DNA from: Deltaproteobacteria bacterium
GTDB lineage: Bacteria; JAGRBM01; JAHCIT01
DNA: 64,000 nt
Reading direction: 5' to 3'
NCBI GenBank assembly: GCA_026129095.1
Contig: JAHCIT010000002.1
Location: forward strand, 450,530 to 514,529
Part shown: one piece after another, positions 33,675-42,442 of the stretch
Numbering within the stretch: the stretch's first letter is position 1
Layout: each line of letters begins with the position of its first letter
Program-made: the position numbers and the translations under genes
The notes under the pieces: model-generated
Told to the model about the DNA's origin: nothing
The model's input: only the letters and a program-made list of their open reading frames with translations
Database searches by the model: none

Positions 33675-34400
33675 ATGTCGGATTCGGGGTCAAAGGGTCC
33701 GGGGGGACCGAAAAACAGTCCTGTCGGCCTGAAGGTCACTGGGACTCCGGGCCCCGGTCCGTTTCGTATCCCCAGCGAAAAAGACCGGATCGTCAAGCTT
33801 TTCGAGAATCTTCCGCGGACACCGGTTATCAAGTCTCCCGTAATCCGGGGTGCTGCCATCGGGCTTACCAAAAAGGCCCTGCCACCCGAGCCGATACTGC
33901 CGCTCGAGCGGCCACAGGCGGTCGCCAAGTGCGAGGAAACACAGAACCCCCGCGAAGTGGTACGCGCCCTTCTCGGATACGGCATCGGAATTGCCCGCCG
34001 GGCGCTGCTTTTTTACCCAAGCGGCCACGCGCTGAAGGGCATCGAGGGCATTGGTTCCTCGATCAGCCCGGAATCGGTTCCTTCGATTGAGCTTGATCTG
34101 GCCAAGCCATCGGTATTCCGGAACTTCACCTATGGAGCGGCCTGCTATCTGGGGCCGGTGCCACGCACAGACACCAACGACCTTTTTGTCAGGCTCACCG
34201 GCGGCGAGCGACCGGCTGGTGCCCTCATCGTCCCGGTTCTGGCTGGCGATCGCGCTGCCAATCTCCTGTACCTCGACAACGGGCAGGCAAAGGATATTGA
34301 GGCCGACATGGGCGAACTGCTGCTGTTGACAGCCGCCGCTGGCAAGGCTTACGAGCGGATCATCTCCGCACGCCGGGGCGTCCGGAAAGAAGGATTGTAA
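33675..34400 (+). CDS. GAF-like protein of the PilZ operon, unknown function
   Basis: 241 residues. A disordered, Pro/Gly-rich N-terminus is followed by a globular segment (VVRALLGYGIGIARRALLFYPSGHALKGIEGIG...LIVPVLAGDRAANLLYLDNGQ) resembling GAF-type domains found beside PilZ and secretion genes in deltaproteobacteria. No ligand residues can be assigned. The stop lies two bases before the GTG of the PilZ gene, so they are one operon. It may sense or bind a small ligand, but this is inference. Confidence 0.65.
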   Translation: MSDSGSKGPGGPKNSPVGLKVTGTPGPGPFRIPSEKDRIVKLFENLPRTPVIKSPVIRGAAIGLTKKALPPEPILPLERPQAVAKCEETQNPREVVRALLGYGIGIARRALLFYPSGHALKGIEGIGSSISPESVPSIELDLAKPSVFRNFTYGAACYLGPVPRTDTNDLFVRLTGGERPAGALIVPVLAGDRAANLLYLDNGQAKDIEADMGELLLLTAAAGKAYERIISARRGVRKEGL

Positions 34401-34402
34401 AG

Positions 34403-34807
34403 GTGGCGACTCAGGCCAGCACAGGAACCGGGCCCGTTAAAACGGGCCGCAGACGCTATACACGGCTTCCCTGCCGTGTTACGGTCCAGATCACCGAAGC
34501 CGAAGGCGAAGGGCACCTGCTTTTTACATCGGTAAACCTGTCGCTCGGCGGCGTGTTTCTGGAGAGCGAACTGTTGCTGGAAGTGGGCTCTATCCTGAAA
34601 CTCGCTTTCAGGCTGCCCGACAGTGATGTCCCGACAGAAGCGAGTGCAGTCGTGGTAAGGGTTTCTGACGAGGATTCCCTCGGCCGGATGCAGCCAGGCA
34701 TGGGCCTTGAGTTCACCTCCATGGCACCCGCCGGCCGGATGGCTCTGGAAGCCTGGCTCCGGGACCGGCTGGTAGCCCTGAGAAAGGACGCCCGTGGCAG
34801 TCGATAA
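34403..34807 (+). CDS. PilZ domain protein (putative c-di-GMP receptor)
   Basis: 134 residues from a GTG start at 34403, two bases after the GAF-like gene stop. The PilZ signature RRRYTRLPCRV (RxxxR) and NLSLGGVFLES (D/NxSxxG) are present, so c-di-GMP binding is likely. It overlaps the next gene by 14 bases, which starts at a GTG. In this operon it is the only recognised c-di-GMP receptor; its effector may be the tandem cNMP-domain protein immediately downstream. Confidence 0.9.
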   Translation: MATQASTGTGPVKTGRRRYTRLPCRVTVQITEAEGEGHLLFTSVNLSLGGVFLESELLLEVGSILKLAFRLPDSDVPTEASAVVVRVSDEDSLGRMQPGMGLEFTSMAPAGRMALEAWLRDRLVALRKDARGSR

Positions 34808-36227
34808 GGCCAAGCTGAAGGACGAGGCGTTCAAGCTTTTCCAGAAGGGAAAGTTCGACAAGGCCCTCGAAAAGTACCGCGAAGTCCTCAAGGTGGACAA
34901 GCGGGACGACCGTTCAATGATGAAGCTCGCCGAGTGCTACAAGCGCCTAAACAAGCGGGCTGAAGCCATCGCCGTTCTGACGCAGATTTCCGACTTCTAT
35001 GCCCGTTCAGGCTTTCTTCTCAAAGCAATCTCCACGCTCAAGATGATCCTTGAAATCGACAAGAGCCATCAGAGTACTCTGGACATGCTGGCCGAGCTGT
35101 ATTCGAAGCGGGGCATCAGTGCGCCGGGTTCTGCCCCGGCCACATCGGCACCGCCAGCGGCCACATCTGCGCCGGGCAGCGACCTGCCTGAAATCGCCAC
35201 TGCAACGGATACCACCGAGCCTGAGCCCGAACCGGATGCTTCGGAGGTAGTCGCGGCAGACGCAGTCGAAACGGAATCGCCTGAAGACGTCTCGACCGTT
35301 TCAACCGATACCTCGGATCTCGATACCGGAGCCGAACCCGATTCGGCTGACCTGATCGAGGAAATCACGCCGATCGACGAGGCACTCCCCGAGGTGCCGC
35401 TATTCAGCGATCTGCCACCCGAGGAATTCAAGGCGCTGATCGAGAAGTGCCACTTCCGCCAGTTCAAGGCGAAAACCCGGATTATCCAGGAAGGTGACCC
35501 GGGAGATTCATTCTATGTTTTGGTCTCGGGAGAGGTCCTGGTTTACCGCACGGGCGAGGACGGAAAGTCCCGCAAGCTCGCCACGATCAAGGAAGGCAAG
35601 GAAGGATCGTTTTTCGGCGAGTTCGCCGTGCTAACCAATTCCGAGCGCAAGGCATCCATTGGCGCGCTTACGGATGTCGAGGTTCTCGAGATCAATAAAG
35701 CCGATCTGGACGAGCTGGGGGCCAAGCACCCCAAAATCATGGAGGTGCTGTGGGATTTCTACAAAAAGCGAATCCTGGCGAATCTCCTGCTCCAGTCCCC
35801 GCTGTTTCAGCCGCTTTCCATCGACGACCGGCGGTCTCTCGTCTCCAAGTTCACCATGGAGAAAAGGCCAAAGGGAACGGTTGTACTCAAGGAAGGAACC
35901 GATGGAGATGGTCTCTACCTCATCCAGTGGGGTGAAGTGGAGATTTTCATCAATGATCCGTCCGGGAACGGTGAAGTGACCATATCAAACCTGAGCGAAG
36001 GTTCATTCTTCGGGGAGTACTCGCTCGTCAAGCGGACCGTTTGTTCCGCCTCGGTCCGGACACTTACCGATTCCATCTTCCTCAAGCTGCCGAAAGCCGC
36101 CTTCAACGAAATGATCATGACCCACCCGCAGATCCTTGAGGTGATCATGAGTTTTGTCGAACAACGTGAGCGGGAAACCCAGGAAACCAAGGACAGTCTC
36201 GCCCGGATCGCCAGCGGGAAGAAATAA
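34794..36227 (+). CDS. TPR / tandem cyclic nucleotide-binding domain protein
   Basis: 477 residues from a GTG start overlapping the PilZ gene by 14 bases. An N-terminal TPR region (about 7-105), an acidic Ala/Pro linker (about 110-200), and two cNMP-binding domains (about 203-330 and 335-460). The phosphate-binding cassettes are visible: [14 protein letters not shown] retains the Arg expected to bind phosphate, while the second, [14 protein letters not shown], is altered. Such proteins are cAMP/cGMP sensors without a catalytic domain, acting as scaffolds. A cyclic-nucleotide output next to a PilZ receptor suggests cross-talk between messengers. Confidence 0.85.
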   Translation: MAVDKAKLKDEAFKLFQKGKFDKALEKYREVLKVDKRDDRSMMKLAECYKRLNKRAEAIAVLTQISDFYARSGFLLKAISTLKMILEIDKSHQSTLDMLAELYSKRGISAPGSAPATSAPPAATSAPGSDLPEIATATDTTEPEPEPDASEVVAADAVETESPEDVSTVSTDTSDLDTGAEPDSADLIEEITPIDEALPEVPLFSDLPPEEFKALIEKCHFRQFKAKTRIIQEGDPGDSFYVLVSGEVLVYRTGEDGKSRKLATIKEGKEGSFFGEFAVLTNSERKASIGALTDVEVLEINKADLDELGAKHPKIMEVLWDFYKKRILANLLLQSPLFQPLSIDDRRSLVSKFTMEKRPKGTVVLKEGTDGDGLYLIQWGEVEIFINDPSGNGEVTISNLSEGSFFGEYSLVKRTVCSASVRTLTDSIFLKLPKAAFNEMIMTHPQILEVIMSFVEQRERETQETKDSLARIASGKK

Positions 36228-36288
36228 CCGGCGGCATTCACGGCCCCGCGTTTGCCCGCCCCCTCGTTGCCCATTACTTTCAACGTCC

Positions 36289-37080
36289 ATGACGGCAGCT
36301 ACCGGCACAGACGATCCCCTTGTCATCGGAAAATACCGGTTCAACTCCCGGTTGATCGTGGGAACAGGAAAATTTGAAAACCTTGAAATCATGCGCCGCG
36401 CTCACGAGGCTTCCGGCGCAGAAATGGTAACCGTTGCCGTGCGGCGGGTGAACCTGCAGCGCGGCACAGGTGACGTTCTGGACTATATTGATCCCAAAAA
36501 ATTCACGCTGCTGCCTAATACCGCGGGCTGCTTCACAGCCGATGAGGCGGTCCGATATGCGCGGCTTGGGCGTGAAGCGGGAATGAGCGATCTTGTAAAG
36601 CTCGAGGTGATTGGCGACAGGGAAACCCTGTTCCCAGATAATGCCGAAACCGTGAAAGCTGCTGCAATCCTGGTGAAGGAAGGCTTCACCGTGATGCCTT
36701 ATATCTCCGACGATCTCATCACGGCCAAGCGCCTCATTGATCTTGGTTGCCCAGTAGTGATGCCGCTCGGCGCCCCGATCGGGTCCGGCCTTGGGATCCG
36801 CAATCCCTACAATATCCGGATCATCAAGGAGCAGGTCAATGTGCCAGTAATCGTGGATGCCGGGATAGGCACCGCCTCGGACGCCGCTATCGCCATGGAG
36901 CTTGGCGTGGACGGGCTCCTCGTCAATACCGCCATTGCAGCAGCCAGAAACCCCGAGAAAATGGCCGAAGCAGTCAAGCTCGCGACTTGTGCCGGCCGGC
37001 TCGCCTATCACGCCGGCAGAATGGGTAAAAAACTATACGCCAATGCCAGCAGTCCATTTGACGGGATGATCTCCTCCTGA
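36289..37080 (+). CDS. thiG: Thiazole synthase ThiG
   Basis: 264 residues from the ATG at 36289; the frame is open upstream to 36154 but this start gives the canonical N-terminus [19 protein letters not shown]. ThiG forms the thiazole phosphate of thiamine from deoxyxylulose 5-phosphate, dehydroglycine and sulfur on ThiS. Conserved pieces: the active-site Lys in [25 protein letters not shown] and [16 protein letters not shown]. No thiS or thiF is adjacent here, so those must lie elsewhere. The next gene, 11 bases on, is thiE. Confidence 0.95.
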   Translation: MTAATGTDDPLVIGKYRFNSRLIVGTGKFENLEIMRRAHEASGAEMVTVAVRRVNLQRGTGDVLDYIDPKKFTLLPNTAGCFTADEAVRYARLGREAGMSDLVKLEVIGDRETLFPDNAETVKAAAILVKEGFTVMPYISDDLITAKRLIDLGCPVVMPLGAPIGSGLGIRNPYNIRIIKEQVNVPVIVDAGIGTASDAAIAMELGVDGLLVNTAIAAARNPEKMAEAVKLATCAGRLAYHAGRMGKKLYANASSPFDGMISS

Positions 37081-37091
37081 ATTCCACGCAC

Positions 37092-37745
37092 GTGAAATTC
37101 GTTCCAGACATCCTCCTGACCGGAACCATTACCGAACTGCCTCCGGCGCTCGTCCGACGGCTTGTACGAATCGCACATGGTTACGGGCTCCTGCTCGCCC
37201 TTCAGTTACGGGACAAGGCAAAAACCGACCGCCAGCTGTATCTTCACGCAAGAGAACTGGCGACACACGCATTTCTGCTGGTAAATGGGCGCCCGCATGT
37301 GGCAATGGCAGCAGCGGCAGCGGGAGTGCAGCTCGGTCCCGATACACTGCCAGCCGCGGTAGTCCGCCGGGCCTTTCCTAAGCTGGTCATCGGCTATTCA
37401 GCACATTCCGCTGGCGAGCTCCGCCGGGGCAGGGATGCCGATTTCGTGCTGCTCTCGCCCTTTGCGCGGCCCTTAAGCAAGCCCGGCGATCAACGCCGGC
37501 CGCTTGGGACGGCGAAATGGGGTCTGCTGGCCGGTAAAAGCCCAGTGGCAACTCTCGCACTGGGAGGAATAACTCCTGAAAATGCAGATAGGGCAATCAA
37601 TGCGGGAGCCGCAGGGGTTGCGGTGACTGGCGCCGTTCTACTGGCAGACGATCCGGCAAGCGCATTTTCTGATCTGGCCCATGCGGTCAGTATTTCCTTA
37701 GGACTGCAACCACAACTCCCTGCAGTTCGCAATCCTCGGCATTGA
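37092..37745 (+). CDS. thiE: ThiE-like thiamine phosphate synthase
   Basis: 217 residues from the GTG at 37092. ThiE joins the pyrimidine and thiazole moieties of thiamine; visible family parts are LALQLRDKAK, LLVNGRPHVA, AAGVQLGPDTLP, IGYSAHSAGEL and LALGGITPENADRAINAGAAGVAV. It is somewhat diverged from textbook ThiE (VHLGQ-type segment is altered), and could be the TenI-like aminotransferase that shares the fold. It follows thiG at 11 bases. Its last 59 bases overlap the 3' end of lexA on the opposite strand, an unusual tail-to-tail overlap. Confidence 0.85.
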   Translation: MKFVPDILLTGTITELPPALVRRLVRIAHGYGLLLALQLRDKAKTDRQLYLHARELATHAFLLVNGRPHVAMAAAAAGVQLGPDTLPAAVVRRAFPKLVIGYSAHSAGELRRGRDADFVLLSPFARPLSKPGDQRRPLGTAKWGLLAGKSPVATLALGGITPENADRAINAGAAGVAVTGAVLLADDPASAFSDLAHAVSISLGLQPQLPAVRNPRH

Positions 37746-38289
37746 CACGGATCGGCTCCATCCGCGCATTTGCCGGCTCCAGCCGGATCACTGACGTACC
37801 TTCCCGGTAAAACCGTTTCAGTGTCACCTGGTCATTGCCGATCAATGCAACGACCGTCTCGCCCGGCTGTGCAGTCTGGGCTTTACGGCAAATGACATGA
37901 TCGCCGTTGTGGATTCCGTCCTCTATCATCGAATCACCCCGGACACGGAGCACAAAATGATCCCCGCGGCCAAGCAAGTCGGCGGGAACATTCAACGTCT
38001 CGGTCTGCTCGACTGCCTGAATCGGCTGGCCTGCGGCCACAACACCGAGAAGTGGCAGGGCCACTGCCTTCGGGGCGTCAGGCTTTTCCACCAGCTCAAT
38101 CGAGCGGTTGTGGTTCCATGACTTTTTCAGAAACCCCTTGGCCTGAAGAGCCTCCACGTGCTGCTGCACAGTCGAAAGTGCACTGATGCCCAGTTCGTCG
38201 GCGATTTCCCGGTAGCTCGGCGCATAACCGTTGTCCTTCGCCAGCTGTTCGATGGTATCTAGGACTTCCCTTTGCCGTTTGGTCAGCAT
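37687..38289 (-). CDS. lexA: SOS repressor LexA
   Basis: 200 residues. N-terminal winged helix (LTKRQREVLDTI, LGISALSTVQQHVEALQAKGFL) and C-terminal S24 peptidase domain with the self-cleavage Ala86-Gly87 (VVAAGQ), catalytic Ser120 (RGDSM) and Lys158 (VTLKRF). It represses DNA-damage genes and cleaves itself when RecA is activated. The ATG at 38289 has no recognisable ribosome site; a promoter-like TATACT lies a few bases upstream, overlapping a palindrome, so the transcript may be leaderless and self-repressed. The 3' end overlaps thiE by 59 bases. Confidence 0.95.
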   Translation of the reverse strand: MLTKRQREVLDTIEQLAKDNGYAPSYREIADELGISALSTVQQHVEALQAKGFLKKSWNHNRSIELVEKPDAPKAVALPLLGVVAAGQPIQAVEQTETLNVPADLLGRGDHFVLRVRGDSMIEDGIHNGDHVICRKAQTAQPGETVVALIGNDQVTLKRFYREGTSVIRLEPANARMEPIRVNAEDCELQGVVVAVLRKY

Positions 38290-38295
38290 GAGAGA

Positions 38296-38307
38296 AGTAT
38301 ACGTATA
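38296..38307. promoter_or_regulatory. Palindrome and -10-like site at the lexA start (possible LexA operator)
   Basis: TATACGTATA (38298-38307) is a perfect ten-base palindrome seven bases upstream of the lexA ATG. On the minus strand TATACT (38301-38296) reads as a -10, with TTGCTC 16 bases before it as a weak -35. A LexA-binding site overlapping its own promoter is expected for autoregulation, but the sequence does not match a consensus I can name. Confidence 0.4.
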
Positions 38308-38380
38308 TAAACCGAATGAGCAAGCAGAATCTTTCTAACAAACTGAAATTATTGATTAAATAAGTGTGCTTTGGTCTGGC

Positions 38381-38989
38381 TTATCCCTGCTTGGAAAGTG
38401 CCTTTTCAACTATCGGCAAACGGTCATTGCCCCAGTAAAGCCTGCTTCCCACAACGAAAGTAGGAGCCCCAAAGGCACCAAGCCTTACAGCCTCGTCGGT
38501 AACGCTCTTGAGCTTTTCCTTGATCACAGGGTCGCTCGCACGGGCAAGAAGTTGCGCACCATCCAGCCCAAGCGAACCGGCAATTTCGCCGAAAATCTCC
38601 GGGGATTCGATCGTTTTCCCCTCAGCCCAGAGCGCCCGGTACAAAGCAAGCGAAAAGGGGCCCACCCTGGTTTCATCGGCTTCACCCACCGCCGTCAGCA
38701 TGCGTTGTACGGTGAGTGTATTAAACGGGAAAGCTCCTGCAGGAAACCGGAACGGTACCCCATAATAATCCGCCCAGTCGGCGAGATCCTGTATCGCCCA
38801 CTTCTGCTTGGGCGGTATATAGACCTGAAGCGGCGGTTTGTTACCCGTCGCCTGCATGACTCCACCCAGAAAAAACGGCCGCCAGCGGCAATGGGCGCCA
38901 GTCCGGTCACAGAGCCCCTTGATTTGTGTCGCTGCAAGGTACGAATAAGGGCTCACGAGGTCGTAATAAAAATCGAATGATGCAGGCAT
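38381..38989 (-). CDS. DsbA-fold 2-hydroxychromene-2-carboxylate isomerase-like protein
   Basis: 202 residues. The start FDFYYDLVSPYSYLA and the later FGAPTFVVGSRLYWGNDRLPIVE are typical of the kappa-class GST/HCCA isomerase family, which uses glutathione and a Ser at the position of DsbA's Cys (SPYSY). Such enzymes isomerise aromatic intermediates or act in glutathione conjugation. AGGGAG precedes the ATG. Glutathione synthesis is represented at 58252, though that gene is far away. It stands between lexA and a ROK kinase on the same strand. Confidence 0.85.
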   Translation of the reverse strand: MPASFDFYYDLVSPYSYLAATQIKGLCDRTGAHCRWRPFFLGGVMQATGNKPPLQVYIPPKQKWAIQDLADWADYYGVPFRFPAGAFPFNTLTVQRMLTAVGEADETRVGPFSLALYRALWAEGKTIESPEIFGEIAGSLGLDGAQLLARASDPVIKEKLKSVTDEAVRLGAFGAPTFVVGSRLYWGNDRLPIVEKALSKQG

Positions 38990-39001
38990 GGAATGCTCCC
39001 T

Positions 39002-40009
39002 CTACTTCGATGTTTGGGCCGCTGCTTTCCAAGCCAGCCCCGCCGCACCGGCAAGTGCGGCGTTATCACCCAGCCGGGCCCTGAAAATCCGCGCCCGCCG
39101 GGCAGGATAACGGAAACTGCGCTCACGCATCACCTTGTCTGCCCGTCGGGCGAATAGCGGCCAGGCGAGTGCTATCTTGCCGCCGATCACAAACCGGTCC
39201 ACCGACAGCCCCATGACAAGTGCCGACAGAAGTGCCCCCAACGCATCGGCCAGCCGGTCCCATGCCTCTACAGCAGCAGGATCCCCCTGCATGGCAGCCC
39301 GGGCAATCGTCTGTGCAGTGATCTCGCGAGGGGCTTCACGAAACCGTCTGGCGAGACGAGACCTCGTTCCCTGTGCAACAATATCGGCGAAGGAGTTTTT
39401 CACTCCAGTCCCCGAGGCGACCGTCTCGTAGCAGCCAATCTGGCCACAGTTGCAGCGGCGGCCCTGGGGATCATACAGCAGGTGTCCAAACTCGCCGGCC
39501 ATTCCTGACGGCCCGTGCCAGAGCCTGCCATCCAGAATCAGCGCACCACCAAGTCCGGTACCCATGAAAATACCCGCCACTGTTTCAATTTCTCTTGCGC
39601 TGCCGAGCCACTGTTCGCCGGCCAGAGCCGCATCAGCATCGTTAATGATCACTACCGGCAGCTTGAGGGCTTTCATCAGCTGGTCCTGAAGCTTCAGGTT
39701 CCGCCACGCTGAAAACTGCGGACACTGGGTAACGATCCCCTTGTGAGCATCCACGCCGCCTGCCACCGCCATTCCGACGGCAACCAGCTCTGGCAGCGTG
39801 ACGCCCGCCTCGCCCGCCGCTTCCCGAACAAGCCGGGCCAGTTCTCCGGCCGCCCGTGAAGGGTTTTCAAGCACCCGCGAGGATCGCTCGACCCGGCCGA
39901 GCACCCGCCCGTCCCTGCCCGAAATCGCCGCCCGCATGTTCGTGCCACCCACATCCAGTGCAGCCACGAACCGCGGGCCTTTGACGGGGAATTTACGCCG
40001 GTTCTTCAT
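39002..40009 (-). CDS. ROK-family sugar kinase
   Basis: 335 residues. ATP-binding DVGGTNMRAAI at the N-terminus, FMGTGLGGALILDG, GEFGHLL and the CNCGQIGCYE zinc motif (with a further His upstream) define ROK kinases. The HxGxGCxCGxxGCxE-type spacing suggests a sugar kinase such as glucokinase rather than a repressor, since no helix-turn-helix is present. The N-terminus is basic (MKNRRKFPVKG). It starts about 70 bases from, and divergent to, the first PilT-like gene. Confidence 0.88.
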   Translation of the reverse strand: MKNRRKFPVKGPRFVAALDVGGTNMRAAISGRDGRVLGRVERSSRVLENPSRAAGELARLVREAAGEAGVTLPELVAVGMAVAGGVDAHKGIVTQCPQFSAWRNLKLQDQLMKALKLPVVIINDADAALAGEQWLGSAREIETVAGIFMGTGLGGALILDGRLWHGPSGMAGEFGHLLYDPQGRRCNCGQIGCYETVASGTGVKNSFADIVAQGTRSRLARRFREAPREITAQTIARAAMQGDPAAVEAWDRLADALGALLSALVMGLSVDRFVIGGKIALAWPLFARRADKVMRERSFRYPARRARIFRARLGDNAALAGAAGLAWKAAAQTSK

Positions 40010-40079
40010 TGCCGTCCGGTCATACTCGTTTCAGACTGTCGCCACTCAGCTTTGGGACCACAGGGGGCGTTACGCCGTT

Positions 40080-41297
40080 ATGGCCAAGATCGATGCATTT
40101 CTCAAGAAAGCCGTAGAGATGGCGGCAAGTGATCTTCACGTCTCCGTGGGTTCGCCACCCGTCGTCCGTCAGTTCGGCCAACTCAAGAAATTCAAGTTTG
40201 CCGACCTGAATGCCGCCCAGACAAAAGCCCTGCTCTATGAGATTCTTTCTCCAGAACAGATACGCGAATTCGAGTCTACCATGGACCTGGATTTCGCCTA
40301 CTCAATACCTGATCTCGCCCGGTTCCGTGGCAATGCTTTCGTGCAGCGAAAGGGGATCGACATCTGCTTCCGCGTTATCAAGGCCCATCTTCCTTCATTC
40401 GCGGATCTCGGCATTCCGGAAGTAATGAAGAAGGTGTCCGAAAATCACCAAGGGCTGGTGCTGATCACGGGCGGGGCGGGTTCCGGCAAGTCGACGACGC
40501 TTGCCGCGTTGGTGGACTATATCAATACGAACCGGGCCCATCATGTGCTCACGGTTGAGGAACCGATCGAATATGTTCATCCGGTCAAGGCAGGTGCCGT
40601 GAACCAGCGGCAGATCGGGCTGCACACCAAATCCTATGCCAACTCGCTGAAGGCCGCGCTTCGTGAAAACCCCGATGTCGTCATGGTAGGCGAACTCCGC
40701 GATCTCGAAACAATCTCCCTGGCGATCAGTGCTTCCGAGACGGGACATCTCGTTATCGGTTCGATGAACACCTCCTCGGCCCACAAGACCGTGGACAAGA
40801 TCATAGACTCCTATCCATCGAACCAGCAGAACCAGATCCGTGCCATGCTGGGAGAGTCACTAAAAGCGGTATTTACGCAACGGCTTCTGCCCTCGGCCGA
40901 CGGGCGACGCATGGTGCTCGCTTATGAACTGCTGCTTGGGAGCCTCCAGCTCGGCAACCTCATCAAGGACGGCAAGACCTTCCAGATACCAAACCTCATG
41001 CAGACCGGAAAAAATCGGGGCATGCGGCTCATGGACGATACGCTGATGGACCTTTTGCGCGCCGGCAAAATCACACCTGAAATCGCCATCAAAAATGCGG
41101 CAAACCCCAAGACCTTCGCACAGTTCGCTCCGAAAGCGGCCATTGAACCCGAGGGAGCAATCCCCAGCGCCACACCGGCGTCAGCATCCGGCAGTCCTGC
41201 CCGGCCGCCCGCCGGTGCGCCGACAAGTCCCTCCAAACCGGCCTCCCCTGCTCCGGGCGTAATTCCGGGCCGTGCGACAAAACCTGGTGTCGGGTGA
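40080..41297 (+). CDS. PilT/PilU-like type IV pilus ATPase with altered catalytic boxes
   Basis: 405 residues from the ATG at 40080 (the frame extends upstream, but the family start MAKIDAFLKKAVEMAASDLHVS begins here). Walker A GGAGSGKSTT (131-140) and the DVVMVGELRD motif are intact. Two canonical positions differ: the Asp box reads TVEEPIE (Glu161 for Asp) and the His box reads GSMNTSSA (Asn230 for His). A 60-residue Pro/Ser/Ala-rich tail follows the ATPase core. It is probably an accessory retraction ATPase (PilU-like or a PilT paralogue) rather than the main motor encoded 50 bases downstream. Confidence 0.88.
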   Translation: MAKIDAFLKKAVEMAASDLHVSVGSPPVVRQFGQLKKFKFADLNAAQTKALLYEILSPEQIREFESTMDLDFAYSIPDLARFRGNAFVQRKGIDICFRVIKAHLPSFADLGIPEVMKKVSENHQGLVLITGGAGSGKSTTLAALVDYINTNRAHHVLTVEEPIEYVHPVKAGAVNQRQIGLHTKSYANSLKAALRENPDVVMVGELRDLETISLAISASETGHLVIGSMNTSSAHKTVDKIIDSYPSNQQNQIRAMLGESLKAVFTQRLLPSADGRRMVLAYELLLGSLQLGNLIKDGKTFQIPNLMQTGKNRGMRLMDDTLMDLLRAGKITPEIAIKNAANPKTFAQFAPKAAIEPEGAIPSATPASASGSPARPPAGAPTSPSKPASPAPGVIPGRATKPGVG

Positions 41298-41347
41298 GCT
41301 CACGATCTGTTCCGGCTGAGCTCGTTTCATATTAAGGATTCCCACAC

Positions 41348-42436
41348 ATGAACAAGATCGATAGGCTGCTCCGGACCATGATTGAAAAAGAGGCTTCCGA
41401 CCTTCATATGTTTATCGGCAAGCCGCCCCTGCTCCGCCTGCGCGGTGATCTGCTGCCGATCGATGGCGAGCCTGTTTTGACGCCTGAAGAATCAGCCGAA
41501 CTCCTCACCGGGTTCTTGAACGAAAACCAGAAAAACACGATCCGCGAGCATCTCGATCTGGACTGCGCCTATGAACTGCCGGACGGATCGGCCCGGTTCC
41601 GCGTGAACCTGCTGAACCAGAACCGCGGTCTTGGAGGCGTACTACGGATCATTCCGACCAAGATTCTCACCATCGATCAGCTCCGGCTCCCGCCCGTTGT
41701 CCGGAAAATTGCCGACATCCCCCGGGGACTTGTGGTCGTGACCGGACCCACAGGTTCGGGCAAGTCCACCACGCTCGCGGCGATGATCGATTACATCAAT
41801 GAAACCCGCGAAGCCCATATCATTACCATCGAGGATCCGCTCGAATTCGTACACCCGAACAAGAAGTGCATTATCACGCAGCGCGAAGTGAAAACGCACA
41901 CCAAGTCATTCGCCTCCGCACTCAAGATGGCTGCACGTGAAGACCCTGACATCGTGCTCGTGGGCGAAATGCGTGATCTGGAGACAATCCGGCTGGCACT
42001 GGCGGCTGCCGAACTGGGTATTCTCGTTTTCGGGACACTACATACCAACTCGGCGGCCAAGACCATCGACCGGATCATCGACGCATTTCCGGCCGATGAA
42101 CAGCCTCAGGTGCGCGTGATGCTGGCCGATTCGCTCAAGGCAGTCGTCGCCCAGCAGCTCTGCAAGACTGCTGATGGCAAGGGCCGCTGCGCGGCCAACG
42201 AAATTCTTATTTCCACCTCGGCACTCGGGAACCTGATTCGTGAAGGCAAGATAGCCATGATCAACTCGATGATCCAAACCGGCACCGCCATGGGCATGCA
42301 GACGATGGACCAGGCCCTGATGACCTACGTGAAGGAAGGCCGCATTACACCGCTCGCCGCTTATGAAAAGGCCATCGACAAGGAGATATTCGCCAAGCTG
42401 CTCCGCGAATCCGGCGATGAGATGCCGGCTGACTGA
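41348..42436 (+). CDS. pilT: Type IV pilus retraction ATPase PilT
   Basis: 362 residues. All catalytic boxes are canonical: Walker A GPTGSGKSTT, Asp box IEDPLEFVH (Glu162-Asp163), Walker B-like DPDIVLVGEMRD and the His box GTLHTNSA (His232). PilT powers pilus retraction, hence twitching motility. AAGGA precedes the ATG at about 11 bases. It follows a PilT-like gene with diverged boxes, so the pair is likely a main motor plus an accessory. In a genome with MglA this fits polarity-controlled pilus use. Confidence 0.94.
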   Translation: MNKIDRLLRTMIEKEASDLHMFIGKPPLLRLRGDLLPIDGEPVLTPEESAELLTGFLNENQKNTIREHLDLDCAYELPDGSARFRVNLLNQNRGLGGVLRIIPTKILTIDQLRLPPVVRKIADIPRGLVVVTGPTGSGKSTTLAAMIDYINETREAHIITIEDPLEFVHPNKKCIITQREVKTHTKSFASALKMAAREDPDIVLVGEMRDLETIRLALAAAELGILVFGTLHTNSAAKTIDRIIDAFPADEQPQVRVMLADSLKAVVAQQLCKTADGKGRCAANEILISTSALGNLIREGKIAMINSMIQTGTAMGMQTMDQALMTYVKEGRITPLAAYEKAIDKEIFAKLLRESGDEMPAD

Positions 42437-42442
42437 CCGGCC

